DNA of 50,549 bases, from positions 449,611-500,159 of the forward strand of contig BFEA01000743.1 of NCBI GenBank assembly GCA_003427395.1. Reading direction: 5' to 3'. Each line of letters begins with the position of its first letter. Within the stretch, counting starts at the first letter, position 1. The DNA is from Chara braunii (taxonomy: Eukaryota > Streptophyta > Charophyceae > Charales > Characeae). The position numbers and the translations under genes are program-made. This document shows positions 40,444-50,549 of this stretch, piece by piece. The notes beneath the pieces were generated by a model. The model did not search any database and was not told the origin of the DNA. It saw only the letters and a list, made by a program, of their open reading frames with translations.

Positions 40444-42262
40444 TTATTGTCTTGGGATGGTGGTCATTGGTGGGGCCAGGAAGAGGGATTGTTTGACCAT
40501 TCTTCTCCCGTGCTCCAGTTGGATGGTCCGATTTCCTTGTTTCTTAAAGACCTTGACCTTCTTCAAAGGAGATAAGTCTCCTACGGTGAAATCGACTCTC
40601 GGTATATCCGAATTTCCCCCATTTTTCGGGGTCTTTTCTTGTTCGGACGTAGTGATGACCTCTCTACAATCGATCAAGTCCTCCTCTGAAGAAGCATCGT
40701 TCATTTTTCGCAGGTGACACTAGTTTTTTCATTGGGACTTCCTCTTCAAGTAACTTGATTTCTCCATTCGAGGCATCGATTGGGGTATGCATATTGAATG
40801 CGCCATTGATATAGAAGTTGTTGGGGCCAGAGAGGGCAGCTAAACCGATCCTTTCTCCTTCGTTGTCCCTACCCTCTTCCTCCTTCTCACCCTCCTCCCT
40901 TTCCAAAATATATTCCGCTTCCTCCTCCTCTTCGCTCTCCACATTTCCTGCCTCCTTTTCCCCGTTCCCTTTCTCCCCGATTTCGTCGTCCTCCGATATA
41001 TCCTCTTCTTCAGTAGGTTCCTCGTCTCTCTTTCTTTTCTCTCTGCCTGCGTTCATCTTATCTTCGTCCATAGGCATTCCCTTCTCCTCCTCCTCGTTCC
41101 CTTTCTCTCCCAGTATCTTTCCTGGATCCAGTTCCATATACGGATCTTGCTCCTCCAACCGTTTCCCCTCATCTTCCGGGTCAGGTTGCTTTTCCACAGC
41201 GGCCCCGGTCCCCTCCTCCTTCTCCGGACGAGGCACTCTTTTTTTAGAAAAGGGGGGGAATCCTTCTCCCTGTGTGACTTCTCACTGTTGTCCTTGGAAG
41301 CGGGGAGGGATTTCCCTCCATCTTGTTTTCCCTTTTCCCTTTTGTCCTCCGTATCTTTACCCGTGGATGGGGATATCTTCTCCTCCCCTCTCAGTTTCGT
41401 CTTTGAACCTCCGGCTTCCGTTACATCGACGTAAAAATTTCGGTTGTTCTTTGTGCATTCTGGATCCCCTTCCTTATGGAACTGGCGGCGATAATGGGGG
41501 CACCATGGAGTCATGGCACATACTATCTCTATCCCGACGTATCCATGTCTACCCAAGTCAACGACCAAGTATCGCTTATAGCGGAGTCGGGCAACCGACT
41601 CCAAGTCGAACCGAACATTTAGTAGCGCTGGTGATAGTGGATCTTTGTAGGCTCGGTATTGCTTCACCACTTTTCCAAATGCGTCTTCAATTGCCCCACG
41701 GAGGGGGGCTAGGGCCGCGGTGGGAACCTACTGGCACCGTATCTAAAAGAACTGGTATCGAGCAACTTCTCTTCACTCCCATAGTTCTTATTTTGTCATC
41801 CAGGGTTGGAAGGTTAGCGTATATTTTTTCTTGTCTAGTTCCACTTCCGTTTGCCCTACTCGCAACATCCATGTCACTATCCCTTTTGCTGATGCGACGT
41901 ATGTAACCAAATTCTTCCCTTCGTTATGGAAGAGTCCTCGTTTTGGAGGAGCGTTGACTTGACGGGGCGATGCCCGACCATTCATAAATTCTAACTAATC
42001 GTTCCTTCACCTTGACTGGCAAGGACATTGATTCATCATGAAACAGGACCGTTACTACATGTTCAAGTAACCAGTCCACTTGCACTTCGTAGAATTTAGG
42101 GTTAACGATTACTCGAACGTAGTCGTCCCCGACTTCTACTGTGTTTGGTGCTAACTTCTTGGGAAGGACCCCGTCGGTGTAACATTTGGATAAAAGTTCT
42201 CTAACTCGTTCCTTTTCTCCTTCCGACCATGCTGACGGTTTTTCGACTGATTCCATCATCAA
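40444..42262 (-). pseudogene. LINE 1 ORF1 (RNA-binding protein with defective zinc knuckle)
   Basis: ORF1 starts MMMESVEKPSAWSEGEKERV at 42262. It continues through shifted frames (VEVGDDYVRVIVNPKFYEVQ; NLVTYVASAKGIVTWMLRVG; VARLRYKRYLVVDLGRHGYV). At about 41515 it reaches AMTPWCPHYRRQFHKEGDPE, the zinc-knuckle position. LINE 2 has Cys, Cys, His, Cys here; this copy has Tyr in place of the second Cys. The C-terminal half (41236-40664) is very acidic, with Glu-rich runs. The ORF ends near 40444 just before the endonuclease. In LINEs this protein coats the RNA and helps nuclear reverse transcription. Confidence 0.75.
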
Positions 42263-42299
42263 CCCTACCTATCTTTAGAAATTAATTACTTAACCAATA

Positions 42300-43300
42300 C
42301 AGGGTTTGACCAGAAGTTTCCAATAAATAAGACAGTCGGAATAATTAAATTCTTCGCAACCAGGTCAAAGCTTTGTGGGATTTATCTGAGGCAGGCCCCG
42401 GGCAGGGGTAACCAATCATCTCCTTCTTGATGGCTGGTCCTTGTCGCCAAACTCCGTTAGCTTCAACTCGCACGCCACTTCCATTCAATTCAATTCGCTG
42501 GCTACATTTGCCTAATATACTCCTAACGAGAGGACTGTGTGGCAGAAACCCTGCTCTGGCCCCTGATCTTCAAGAGTAGGTCCAAGTCAACTTTCGTCCT
42601 CGAAAACATTGAAGCCCGAAGAGCTTCAGTGAAATAAAATGTAAAGACAGTCGGTCGCCCGACACTCGTTCCCCCTACTCGGCGCTCTGGTAGGGCCTTA
42701 GTGCAGCGCGACTTGACACTCTGCAAATCGCGCCGCCACCGACGGTAAAAAATCCCTCAGCTTTGTTTTCATCAACCACGATACGAAATTCTGCCCAGAC
42801 AAAACCCCGACTCGCCTCAGACCGGTCGGGGCATTCACTCCAAAAAATAGTGGACCCTGCCCGTGTCCGCAATTCCCGATACCCAATTTCAGCCCTCTGC
42901 CAAATCCGCCCGCCTTCCCAGCTACCTCCCACCGACACGGACTACCCGTACCAGCGCGACGACCGTTGTTGCCTACGACACTAACGACAAAAGTCGACGG
43001 GGTGTAGCGCATTCTATGGGGGCCTCGACCCACATGCACCGTGTCCCCGTAGGCTTTTGTTCCCGTGCCCCGGCGGAATCGGCAACGGTACAAAACCGAG
43101 TTGCTGTCTGGAAAGGGGTACGACAAAAAGATGGGTGGGCGGGCGCAGATGGTGTCCGCAAATTTCTCTAAATTCGTGATACCCGATAAACTTGCATCAA
43201 GCGCGGGGGCGGGGGCATGCTAAGGTAATCGGGCAACTTGTCGGCCGCATGTTGGCTTCCGCGATAGATAGCAGGGTGGCCAACTGTATTTTTCAGTCCT
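42300..43300 (-). other. Probable 5' region of LINE 1; no clear gene
   Basis: The stretch 42650-43170 is GC-rich with overlapping open frames on both strands. The longest on the minus strand (43126-42698) includes LGIGNCGHGQGPLFFGVNAP and KTKLRDFLPSVAARFAECQV, without a motif I recognise. Its position directly upstream of LINE 1 ORF1, on the same strand, suggests the 5' UTR or an N-terminal extension. Confidence 0.4.
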
Positions 43301-43771
43301 ATTTCGTAATTTTTTTTATTTTTTATTTTTCGGGAAAAGGCAGAGAATCCATTATCAAAGTACAAAGACGTTGAGGCCGGGAATTCTCAATAAACAACCC
43401 GATGAGAACAGGACACGAGGCTCATTGCCCAACTTTGGTTTACCCAACCAGTAAACAACTTAGTCTACGCTAGTTGTACTGTACCAATTCATTCAATCGA
43501 GCTTCCTGCTCTCCATCTACCTATGAGGAGAAGAGGAGACAAGGAGAAGTCAAAAACAGCAACAAAGGAAAGGGAGAAAAAGCAATACCATCCAAAGTTA
43601 TCCTACTCCTTGGACTGCTACGAGGTCTAAAACGACCTGATTTTACAGGGTAACTACCCCCAATTGACGCTCCATCCCCATAGCACTTAAGAACAAAACT
43701 ATCAACTAAAAGGTGCAAACCAAGAAGGAAAAAGGAGAATAAGAATAAAAGGCTACAACATGTGGCTATTA

Positions 43772-45164
43772 TTACTGCTTCAACCAAGAGCAAAATTCCA
43801 ACCTACATTCTGAATTCACAGTGACTAACCAGTTGGAGTTTTTACCCCGACCCCATGTCCTCAAAAACCACCTAAAGCCTTTCCCTGTCCTTAAACTACT
43901 ATTGTTCCTTGTATTCCAATCTGCCTTTATGTAATGCCTTAGTCTCGCACAGATACTCAACTTTATCTCAATATCAGGGGTGCCTCTGCCCTGAAACATT
44001 GCTTTGTTCCTATTGTCCCAAATTACATAACAAATGATTGCTCTGCAGGCTTGAACAACATAATCACAACCCTCTGACAAATGGACATTTTCCGGAAGGA
44101 TTCTCAAAATGACCCAGTCACGATCCCAATCCCAGTCCCACTCTGAAAAATCCTTCCAATGCATTGACCACCACACCCAGATCCTCCTTGATGCTGGCCA
44201 ATCCCACCACAGGTGGGAAGTAGACTCAAATGGCCAAACACAGCGTTTACAGGTCAGTTGGATATACATTCCTTTGCCTGTCAGCCAAACAGCAGAAGGA
44301 GTGACCAGAAGTGACAGTGACCACAATATTGCAGCATGTTTTTGTGAAGGTAACAACTTCAATTGCGCCCACAATCTTTCCATAGCTACGATTGTTTTTT
44401 CCCCTGTACCAATTAGTACATTTTCCCATCTTCATTCGGCCACTGTCACTGGGCGTCTTAGGGGTTGTAGGAGATCAGACGTTGACTTCATTTGGTCCAA
44501 CAGCAAAGTGGAACCATCCTTCCCCAAACCTCGCCATCCCCATGCAGAAGGATCAAGGTTCCGTTTTGAAATTGGTTGGTCCAATTGAGATATCACCATG
44601 AGACAGTCTTCCCTTTCCCATGACTTTTGTACTCTTACCTGTTTTAAATGCAGGTGTCATAGGCTCGTAGGGACTTCTTCACTTAACTTCAACCGTTGTG
44701 TACCAACCGGCCTCTCCTACCTTTGAAGATTCCGAGTCCCATCATCCTCGTATGACTGCAGTTTCTAGTATTCCGCTTGAGTTAGAGGGTTCTTGGTGAT
44801 ATATTGAGTTCCCGGCGGGTCTACCACGTTTGATGTTAGAAGATATTTCCAAATCTGGGGGACTGCTTGGATTAGCATTGACCTCTTTTCACCAATATGG
44901 TGATATCCTACTAACTTACTGCGAAGATCCTCCTCTAAATACCATTGCCTAGTTATGGAGTCCCGAATGCGGAGCACACCTTTCATGATCCATCCATCGC
45001 CAAAAGAACCTGACCTCTTATTTGCTATGAATCGGTTACCATCAGAGGGTTGTCAAAAACTGCTTTAATACTTCTTTCATTGTCACCGGGCTAAGCCACG
45101 TATTCGGCTTAACTTTCCTCCATGCCTTAATAACATCTGACCAGAATCTTGACCGAATTTCCCT
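43772..45164 (-). pseudogene. LINE 2 ORF2, C-terminal part with zf-RVT domain
   Basis: The 203-codon frame 44383-43772 begins at KLLPSQKHAAILWSLSLLV and TPSAVWLTGKGMYIQ, followed by the zinc motif TCKRCVWPFESTSHLWWDW. It ends with WFLRTWGRGKN and EFCSWLKQ. Upstream pieces at 44986-44765 (LRIRDSITRQWYLEEDLRSK, KNPLTQAEY) belong to the same region after frameshifts. The layout matches the end of LINE 1 ORF2. The upstream continuation lies beyond the foldback insertion at 45174. Confidence 0.82.
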
Positions 45165-45173
45165 AGCAAGGAA

Positions 45174-45897
45174 AGAGATGGTTAACGGGTGCATATATTT
45201 CAGGTCTCCTTTCCAGGTAGTTCGGCCACTTTAGGTTACTACACCCCCCCTGAAACCACCTTCAGATTGTGTGTAGATCTATACATGGGGTTGTCTGAAA
45301 CCGCCTTCAGGCAGTTCAGCCACTTCAGGTTGATACACCACTTTCAGATTGCGTACAAATCAATTGCAAATGGTGGGATGTGGGTACCTGAAACCCCTTT
45401 CAGAAGCTTCAGCTACTTCAACCGTTTCAGGTCCCCACCTGAAAATCATGAAATGACCTGAAGTGGTTGAAGCTTCTGAAAGGGGATTCAGGTACCCCCA
45501 TCCAACCATTTGGATGGGGGTACCTGAGACCCCTTTCAGAAGCTTCAACCACTTCAGGGGTTTCATGTCCCCACCTGAAATTCCTGAAATGAGCTGAAGT
45601 GGTTGAAGCTTCTGAAAGAGGTTTCAGGTACCCCCATCCAAATGGTTGGATGGGGGTACCTGAAACCCCATTCAGAAGCTTCAACCACTTCAGCGGTTTT
45701 ATGTTAAATTTGTGAAATGACCTGAAGTGGCTGAAAAAACAGGCAGGAAAAAAAAAACAGAAAAAAACATAAAACTTGTCCTGCAAACCACCCGAAACTT
45801 CTGAAATGACATGAAGTATCTTCGGGCCATTTCAGCGGTTTCATACCACTTCAGAATCTTTCATTCTGAAATTTCACGTGGTCGTTAATCGCGAGTG
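45174..45897 (+). mobile_element. Foldback (MITE-like) element, copy 3, with 9-bp target duplication
   Basis: The 724-bp element starts AGAGATGGTTAACGGGTGC and ends GGTCGTTAATCGCGAGTG. It is flanked by AGCAAGGAA at 45165-45173 and 45898-45906, a perfect 9-bp duplication. The interior matches the copies at 29090 and 31907: left segment with CAGGTCTCCTTTCCAGGTAG, several head-to-head GGTACCTGAAACC blocks, an A-rich run near 45750 and the right segment GAATCTTTCATTCTGAAATT. It interrupts LINE 2 ORF2 between the RT thumb and the C-terminal zinc domain. It has no coding capacity. Confidence 0.87.
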
Positions 45898-45906
45898 AGC
45901 AAGGAA

Positions 45907-47370
45907 GGAGTCCAATTGGTGACATAACCATACATCTTCCTCTCGCTCTTACTCCCATTCCAAAGCAAGTATGTGCTCACACATCTGGATCCAATGTTCT
46001 GTTTCTTCGCAGTTGGCTGCTTTGATTATCGAACTGACCAATGAAAGGTAATTTTGGCTAGATGGATCCCTGATTCCGAGTCCTTCCTCATCTCGTGGTT
46101 GGGCAATTCATTCCCATGCCACTTTCGAGATAAAACCTTCATCTACCTCTATCCTGGGTTTCCATAGGAATCTTGTGGAGAGTCTTCTGGACTGCACCAA
46201 GAGGGAGGGACTGAGTAAGCGAACCTTACCTACAAAATTGAGTAGTGACATCAAGGAAGTATTAACCACCATTGCCCGTCCAAAGAGGTGAGGGACAAAG
46301 TTCCAAGACTTCATCTTCGATACCAGTCGTTCTGCAAAATTTCTTCTTGAGTTTTCCGAGAGGATTCCAAAGCTACCATTACTCCTAAAAAACGTTCTGC
46401 TTCTCCTTTTTTGACATGTTTTATTCCCCAATCAAACTCCAAGGACATAGAATGAAATAAAAAGTAGGAGACTTACGCAAGTTGACTGCCGCCTCTGAGA
46501 ACAGGGAGTACTCATCCAACAGTTGTTTGAGAGCATCCAAAGCATTCAGATTGTTCTTGCAGATAGCAAATAAGTCATCGGTTAATGCCTTGACTTTGCA
46601 CTCACCTTTCCTTAAGGTCATTCTCATAATTCCGGTCGGTGTCTGATATTCGAAGTGATTACTTCAAGCTGAAGTACAAAAAGCAGAGGTGTCAACGGGC
46701 AACCCTGTCTGAGTGATATCGAAAGACGGAAGGAATCAGACAGGAACCCATTAACCATGACTGTTGTCGTTGCAGGAGTATACATCACTATCACCCATCT
46801 ACAAAAATTTACCTCAAACCCCATGTAGTGCAGAGTGGTCAAAACAAAACTCCATTTTACTCTATCATATGTATTTTCTAAGTCCAACAATAGGACTGAG
46901 AGGGGCTTATCCTCTTTTTCCACTATCTCTAGCGCTTCTATCGCCGTAATGATGTTATAAAAAATTGAGCGCCCTTGCACAAAAGCAGCTTGGTCACTCC
47001 CTACCAACACCGACAGGTATTTAGCTAATCCTCTAGCAAACGTCTTGGGCAAAATCTTGTAAGATACATTAAGCCTAGAGATAGGTCGCCAATTCCTAAT
47101 CTCATCCCTCTTGCCTTTCTTATATATTAACGTAATCACCCCATGGCACATGCTTGGAGATCGACATTCACCAGTAAGAACATTGTTATACATATTCAAC
47201 AACACCTTCTTCACTTCTCGCCAGAATATTTCGTAGAACTCCACCGTCATCCCGTCAGAACCTGGAGCTTTACCTTTTGTCATAGCTTTGATTGTTTGGC
47301 CAACCTCTTCGTCTGTAATTGGTCTGTCAAGGTCCAACCGACCTACCTGAGGTAATCTGACATCTACCAC
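45907..47370 (-). pseudogene. LINE 2 ORF2, reverse transcriptase
   Basis: A 248-codon frame (47370-46624) carries RT blocks KGKAPGSDGMTVEFYEIFWR, VITLIYKKGKRDEIRNWRPI, FVQGRSIFYNIITAIEALEI, LLLDLENTYDRVKWSFVL (motif A, catalytic Asp kept) and SLRQGCPLTPLLFVLQLE (motif B). After a one-base shift at 46627 the next frame gives KVKALTDDLFAICKN (motif C) with both aspartates intact. The thumb follows, in a further frame (46431-46108), with RLVSKMKSWNFVPHLFGRAM and FLWKPRIEVDEGFISKVAWE. Apart from the two shifts the active site is complete, making this the youngest-looking RT in the window. Confidence 0.9.
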
Positions 47371-48741
47371 TTCCCACAGTCTGTTAAGTGTGTTTGACCT
47401 GTGGTCAATTCAGAGGCACTGCGGCGCGAGGTTAAAATATCGTGAAAGTAGAGTTCTACATATGTACACATCTCTCGTGATGACTTGGTCACCGGAGGCT
47501 GCTTGTTAAACGAGTGTTGTAGAACCTTCATTTCCTTGTGATGAAAGCGTGGGAGAAACAGTTGAAAGGTTGTCTTTGCCATCCTATTACTAGTCTGAAT
47601 ACCTTTTACTATAGAAATCTCCTTCCACCTTTCCGATTTGGCTTCCTGAAGATCGTCCCACCGCTGTAATCTGAGACCTCTCTCCTTGCTCCACCCATGA
47701 ACCTCTATCGATCTAGGCGAAAACAAAGCTATCATGAGGCTTCGGCATCCTCAACCGCCTTTTGCAGTGCAGACTCCTCTTTATTATCTTGAAGTGCTAA
47801 AACTCGTGAGAACACACTGAGCATATCAAAAATAAAGTAAATAAAGGCGTCCCACCATTCCTTCCATGATGCAAAAGACTGTATCTTATCTATCCATGCA
47901 TTTGATTGGTCCGACACCCACTGCTTCACGCCCGGGTCCCTGATTACCACGTCCTTTAGTTTGAAGATACCCTTTTCTTTCTCCAATCCTTCACCCAATA
48001 GATACTGCAAAACCATTGGGTTATGGTCGGAGAAGGGACCGGGCAACGTTGATACGTCCAATGTATTTGACCAGATTAACTCACTAATGAGGAAGTAATC
48101 TAGTCGACGAGGACTAACTCGGCGACCTGACTCGATCTGAGATTAATACCACGTGTATCCCAGATTAGTAGGGTTAGACATTCTATATGGGTCTGAGAGA
48201 TGTTGTAAAGATATGATCTCCAGGACAACATCTATATCTTTCCCAACCCTTCCAGCGTTGAACAATAGGTTCGCATCGTCCAACGCAACATTCCAATCGC
48301 CTGCAACAATAATATTCTCAACACCGGATAAAAAATCCATCAACTTTCAAAGAACTTCACTCTCCCCGGCCTTTCCGCAGGTCCATACACTGTTACTATT
48401 GTCCATTCTTCCCCTTCTGACGTGAACTTAGTCCAAGTCCACCTTCCTAATTGATCGACGTCATAATCCTCTATTGTCACATCCAGATTACGATGAACCA
48501 GGATTGCAACTCCATCTCTAGATTCTGTGGCTGGGGCACAAATTTGGGGACCATCCCACCACGCACCGAGACTTAAAATCTTATCCTGATCCAACTTTGT
48601 CTCTTGAAGACTCATTAACTGGACTTTATTAGAGTGAATCCATGACTTCAACCTATTCCTTTTCTTGCGCTTCCCTGTATCCCCCAATCCACACACATTC
48701 CACGTAGCTATCTTGATTTTATGCATTGTTGCTACTTGCAC
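47371..48741 (-). pseudogene. LINE 2 ORF2, APE-type endonuclease and linker
   Basis: The endonuclease starts IKIATWNVCGLGDTGKRKKR at about 48720. LMSLQETKLDQDK (catalytic Glu), DGVAILVHRNLDVTIEDYD and WTIVTVYGPAERPG follow. After a frameshift near 48340 come IIVAGDWNVALDD (the GDxN motif), DPYRMSNPTNLGYTWY, a TAA at 48143-48145, VSPRRLDYFLIS and FSDHNPMVLQYLL (the SDH motif). All the expected active-site motifs are recognisable. The linker to RT continues to 47364 with further shifts (MAKTTFQLFLPRFHHKEMKV). Overall only two clear lesions affect the endonuclease. Confidence 0.9.
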
Positions 48742-50187
48742 CCTGCCCTGATTGGATCTGGAGAGTAGGGGTCATTGAGCAAGATGGTGAAGGACCATTT
48801 GTGGTCGCTGGCATGCCCGTGTCCCAGTGTTGAGTTAAAAAACTGTAAAAGGCAGAGGATAAGAGAGACCTCATCCTTGGGACCTTGGAGCACAATTTCC
48901 CAAGGATAGACGCATCGACATCCCCAAGGAGATTAAATTTAGGAAGCTCAGGATGATCCTCCTTTGCCAACCAATCCAAAGGAAAAAGACACAGACCTTG
49001 TCCCACTAGGTGCGCCAGAGATTCCTGAGAGATTCTAGTGTCTATTAGAGGGGTAAAGACTTTTGCCTTCGGACCAGATTTTTTAATGAAGAACCTCGGG
49101 GTAGGAACATCAGGGACCATTCTTACCGCTATTTCGCTGCCACGTCTTCGAGTGATGTTGATACTTTCCAGCGGCAGCAATGGGTTAACAATCGGTTGAG
49201 ATGGTAAAACAGTATCCATTGGCGAAGTTGCCCAAGCGAGGGTGAAAACTCCCTCCTGCGTTGCTACGAAAAGAAGCGTCAGCAAAGGCTTTCCCTACTC
49301 TCGTTCGCTTCCTTTTGAACTCGTAGCTTGGCGCCTGCTTCTTTTACCTGCAGTTGTTGATCCCTTGTCGCCATCTTCGGCGTCTTGTTGTGTCGTAGCT
49401 GCTGAGTACAGAGTCCTAGAATGTTCCTCCTCAATTTCCTCTTGGATTCAAAGCTCCTCCATATCTTCGCTTAGTTTGCGCCGTTGGTTCGTCGGAGTGG
49501 ATTCCATTCTCGATCCTGACCTCGTCGACGCTTTGCCCTTGTCCCCTCCTTGATTTGATGATGACGCTAGGCCACCCGTAGTCGTCCCCATTGGGCGTCG
49601 AGATCCTGACATTTCCTCTTGATGCTCATACCCCCTGCCATCATGATTTCCTGTTGACTTCTGGATGCCGGCGAAAACACAGGATTATTCCTGTATTGCA
49701 TTTGCTGCGTGGGCCCCTGAGACGAGGTCACAATTCCCCCCTCAGGGCCCAAGGTTTCATTATATGTGGGTTGCTTCCTTTGACGATCTTCTGAGCCAGA
49801 AGGGGCCTTTGTACGTGACGACATTTTCTATGTCCTAGTTGCCGTTGAAGATGCCGTTGAAGATTTCGAAGGCGATGGTTGTACTCGACCCGAGCTTGCT
49901 TGGGAGCAGGGCGAGCTAGGATAATGATGATTGCTCGATTCGTTACGAGCTCCACTGGATGCTTCGCTTGGTGCTGCACTTGGAGATGGACTTTGAGGTT
50001 GCGTAGGACTTGATGTTCTACGCCGTCGTAGACGCGTACAATCATCCGGCAGATGAAAGTAGCGCCTGCACGTGCTACACCAAGGTGTGAGCGCATTGGC
50101 CACTTTCAACTTAATGAGTTGACCTTGGAATGTAGTAAATGAAATCGAGTCTTTCAGTCTTGGCAAATACTCCACATCAACATCCAT
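48719..50187 (-). pseudogene. LINE 2 ORF1 with CCHC zinc knuckle
   Basis: The N-terminal frame (50187-49828) reads MDVDVEYLPRLKDSISFTTF, GQLIKLKVANALTPWCSTC and continues RRYFHLPDDC, a perfect C-x2-C-x4-H-x4-C knuckle. LINE 1 ORF1 has the same TPWC context. A Ser/Pro-rich stretch follows. The next frames, 49824-49567 and 49285-48719, give GGIVTSSQGPTQQMQYRNNP and GQGLCLFPLDWLAKEDHPEL. The last frame overlaps the start of the endonuclease ORF by about 20 bp, as is common between ORF1 and ORF2. Frameshifts near 49560 and 49826 break it. It is an RNA-binding protein of the LINE RNP. Confidence 0.78.
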
Positions 50188-50199
50188 ACGGACGTTAAA

Positions 50200-50499
50200 C
50201 CACCAGTACCTGGCCCAGCTATCGAGTCCGAGCCTCGGCCGACTGGTCTGTGGAGCCGTGCCGAGGCTCGAACTACCGGTTCTGAGGTTCCCATGCCTAG
50301 CCGGAGAAGAAAACGGGAAGAACCAGAGAAAAATAAAAAAAACAGGAAAAGGAAAAAGTGAACGATCCGAAGAAAGGATTTTATTCTTTTATAGAAAAAA
50401 AGAAGATATAGAAAAGAAAAACAAAGAAAATAACAATAATGGTTTTGTTTCTTTTGGCACGGGCGAGAGAGAGAGAGAGAGAGAGGACAAGGTGCAAAA
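50200..50499 (-). other. Probable 5' region of LINE 2 with GA microsatellite
   Basis: On the plus strand the region has CCGAGCCTCGG near 50230, an A-rich stretch 50310-50440 and a GA dinucleotide run at 50464-50485. The minus-strand open frame here is Phe/Leu-rich because of the A-rich stretch and is unlikely to be coding. The CCGAG-type palindromes match those at 34945-34970. Confidence 0.45.
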
Positions 50500-50543
50500 A
50501 TGGGAATGAATCCTCCCGCTATTGCGGGAAGATTCATTCCCAT
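50500..50543. repeat. Perfect-arm palindrome, 20-bp arms
   Basis: ATGGGAATGAATC-C-TCCCGC faces GCGGGA-A-GATTCATTCCCAT around a TATT loop. Only one position in each arm is unpaired. It lies at the window edge next to the presumed 5' end of LINE 2. Confidence 0.8.
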
Positions 50544-50549
50544 GTTGCA

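Larger units (their letters stand above)
35690..43200 (-). mobile_element. L1-like LINE 1, decayed, nearly full length
   Basis: On the minus strand it has ORF1 (42262 to about 40444), ORF2 (about 40430 to 36191), a 3' UTR and an A-rich 3' end at about 35690-35715 (T-rich on the plus strand). The upstream boundary is uncertain; 42300-43200 probably holds the 5' region, as the 3' end of LINE 2 lies at about 43308. The 3' end resembles that of LINE 2 (A-rich run, then GAGGCCGGG in the plus-strand flank). The two elements are head to tail. Confidence 0.8.
43308..50499 (-). mobile_element. L1-like LINE 2, nearly full length, interrupted by a foldback element
   Basis: On the minus strand it carries ORF1 (50187 to about 48719), ORF2 (48741 to 43772), a 3' UTR and an A-rich 3' end at about 43308-43338 (T-rich on plus). 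A 5' region reaches toward the palindrome at 50500. It is better preserved than LINE 1: endonuclease and RT motifs are mostly intact, with about one lesion per several hundred bases. A foldback element sits at 45174-45897 inside ORF2. Confidence 0.85.

Noticed and set aside
40818-41906. 362-codon plus-strand frame rich in Ser and Pro
   Set aside because: It is the antisense of the Glu-rich LINE 1 ORF1 segment. The minus strand has the homologous TPWC context.

Overview
The window looks like a repeat-rich stretch of a large plant-lineage nuclear genome. The main evidence is a set of eukaryotic retroelements: Ty3/gypsy chromovirus pieces with a chromodomain, L1-like LINEs with an APE endonuclease and zinc-knuckle ORF1, and foldback DNA elements. 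There are also kilobase satellite arrays, U6 snRNA-derived sequence and splice-like signals. The style of the gypsy gag/pol and LINE proteins makes me suspect a streptophyte alga such as Chara, but that is an impression and not shown here. I found no intact conventional host gene, no tRNA or rRNA gene and no prokaryotic features. Almost every coding region is broken by stops or frameshifts.

Layout. 0.2-1.0 kb: decayed gypsy reverse transcriptase (+), followed by a repeat block (R1) that carries a U6 snRNA-like segment. 2.2-7.1 kb: mostly unrecognised, with one exon-like fragment and a field of about ten related hairpins with varying stems. 7.1-7.8 kb: a diverged duplicated block. 7.9-11.8 kb: an 81-bp satellite array. 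11.87-12.85 kb: assembly gap. 13.7-16.3 kb: an 82-bp satellite array, which is a diverged and inverted relative of the first. Both arrays are built round the same dyad, whose two arms have changed together.

16.6-22.7 kb (minus strand): the most unusual part. It is a compact tandem array of degenerate paralogous genes of a family I do not recognise. Copies C, D and E share one N-terminal domain, and copies A, B and C share another region. Differences between copies A and B fall mostly at third codon positions, so these were real minus-strand genes. 22.7-24.9 kb (+): gypsy gag with a CCHC knuckle and three in-frame stops. 26.85-27.77 kb: second R1 copy, again with the U6-like segment.

29.1-34.3 kb: a chromovirus pol (+), with a foldback element at its 5' edge and a second one inserted between integrase and chromodomain with a 9-bp target duplication. 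34.3-34.8 kb: LINE RT fragment (+) with its catalytic aspartates replaced. 35.7-43.2 kb and 43.3-50.5 kb: two head-to-tail L1-like LINEs (minus). The second is split by a third foldback copy, also with a 9-bp duplication. The window ends in a 20-bp-arm palindrome.

The genes do not work together as a pathway. The window is a nest of mobile elements and satellites around a decayed cluster of unknown genes.
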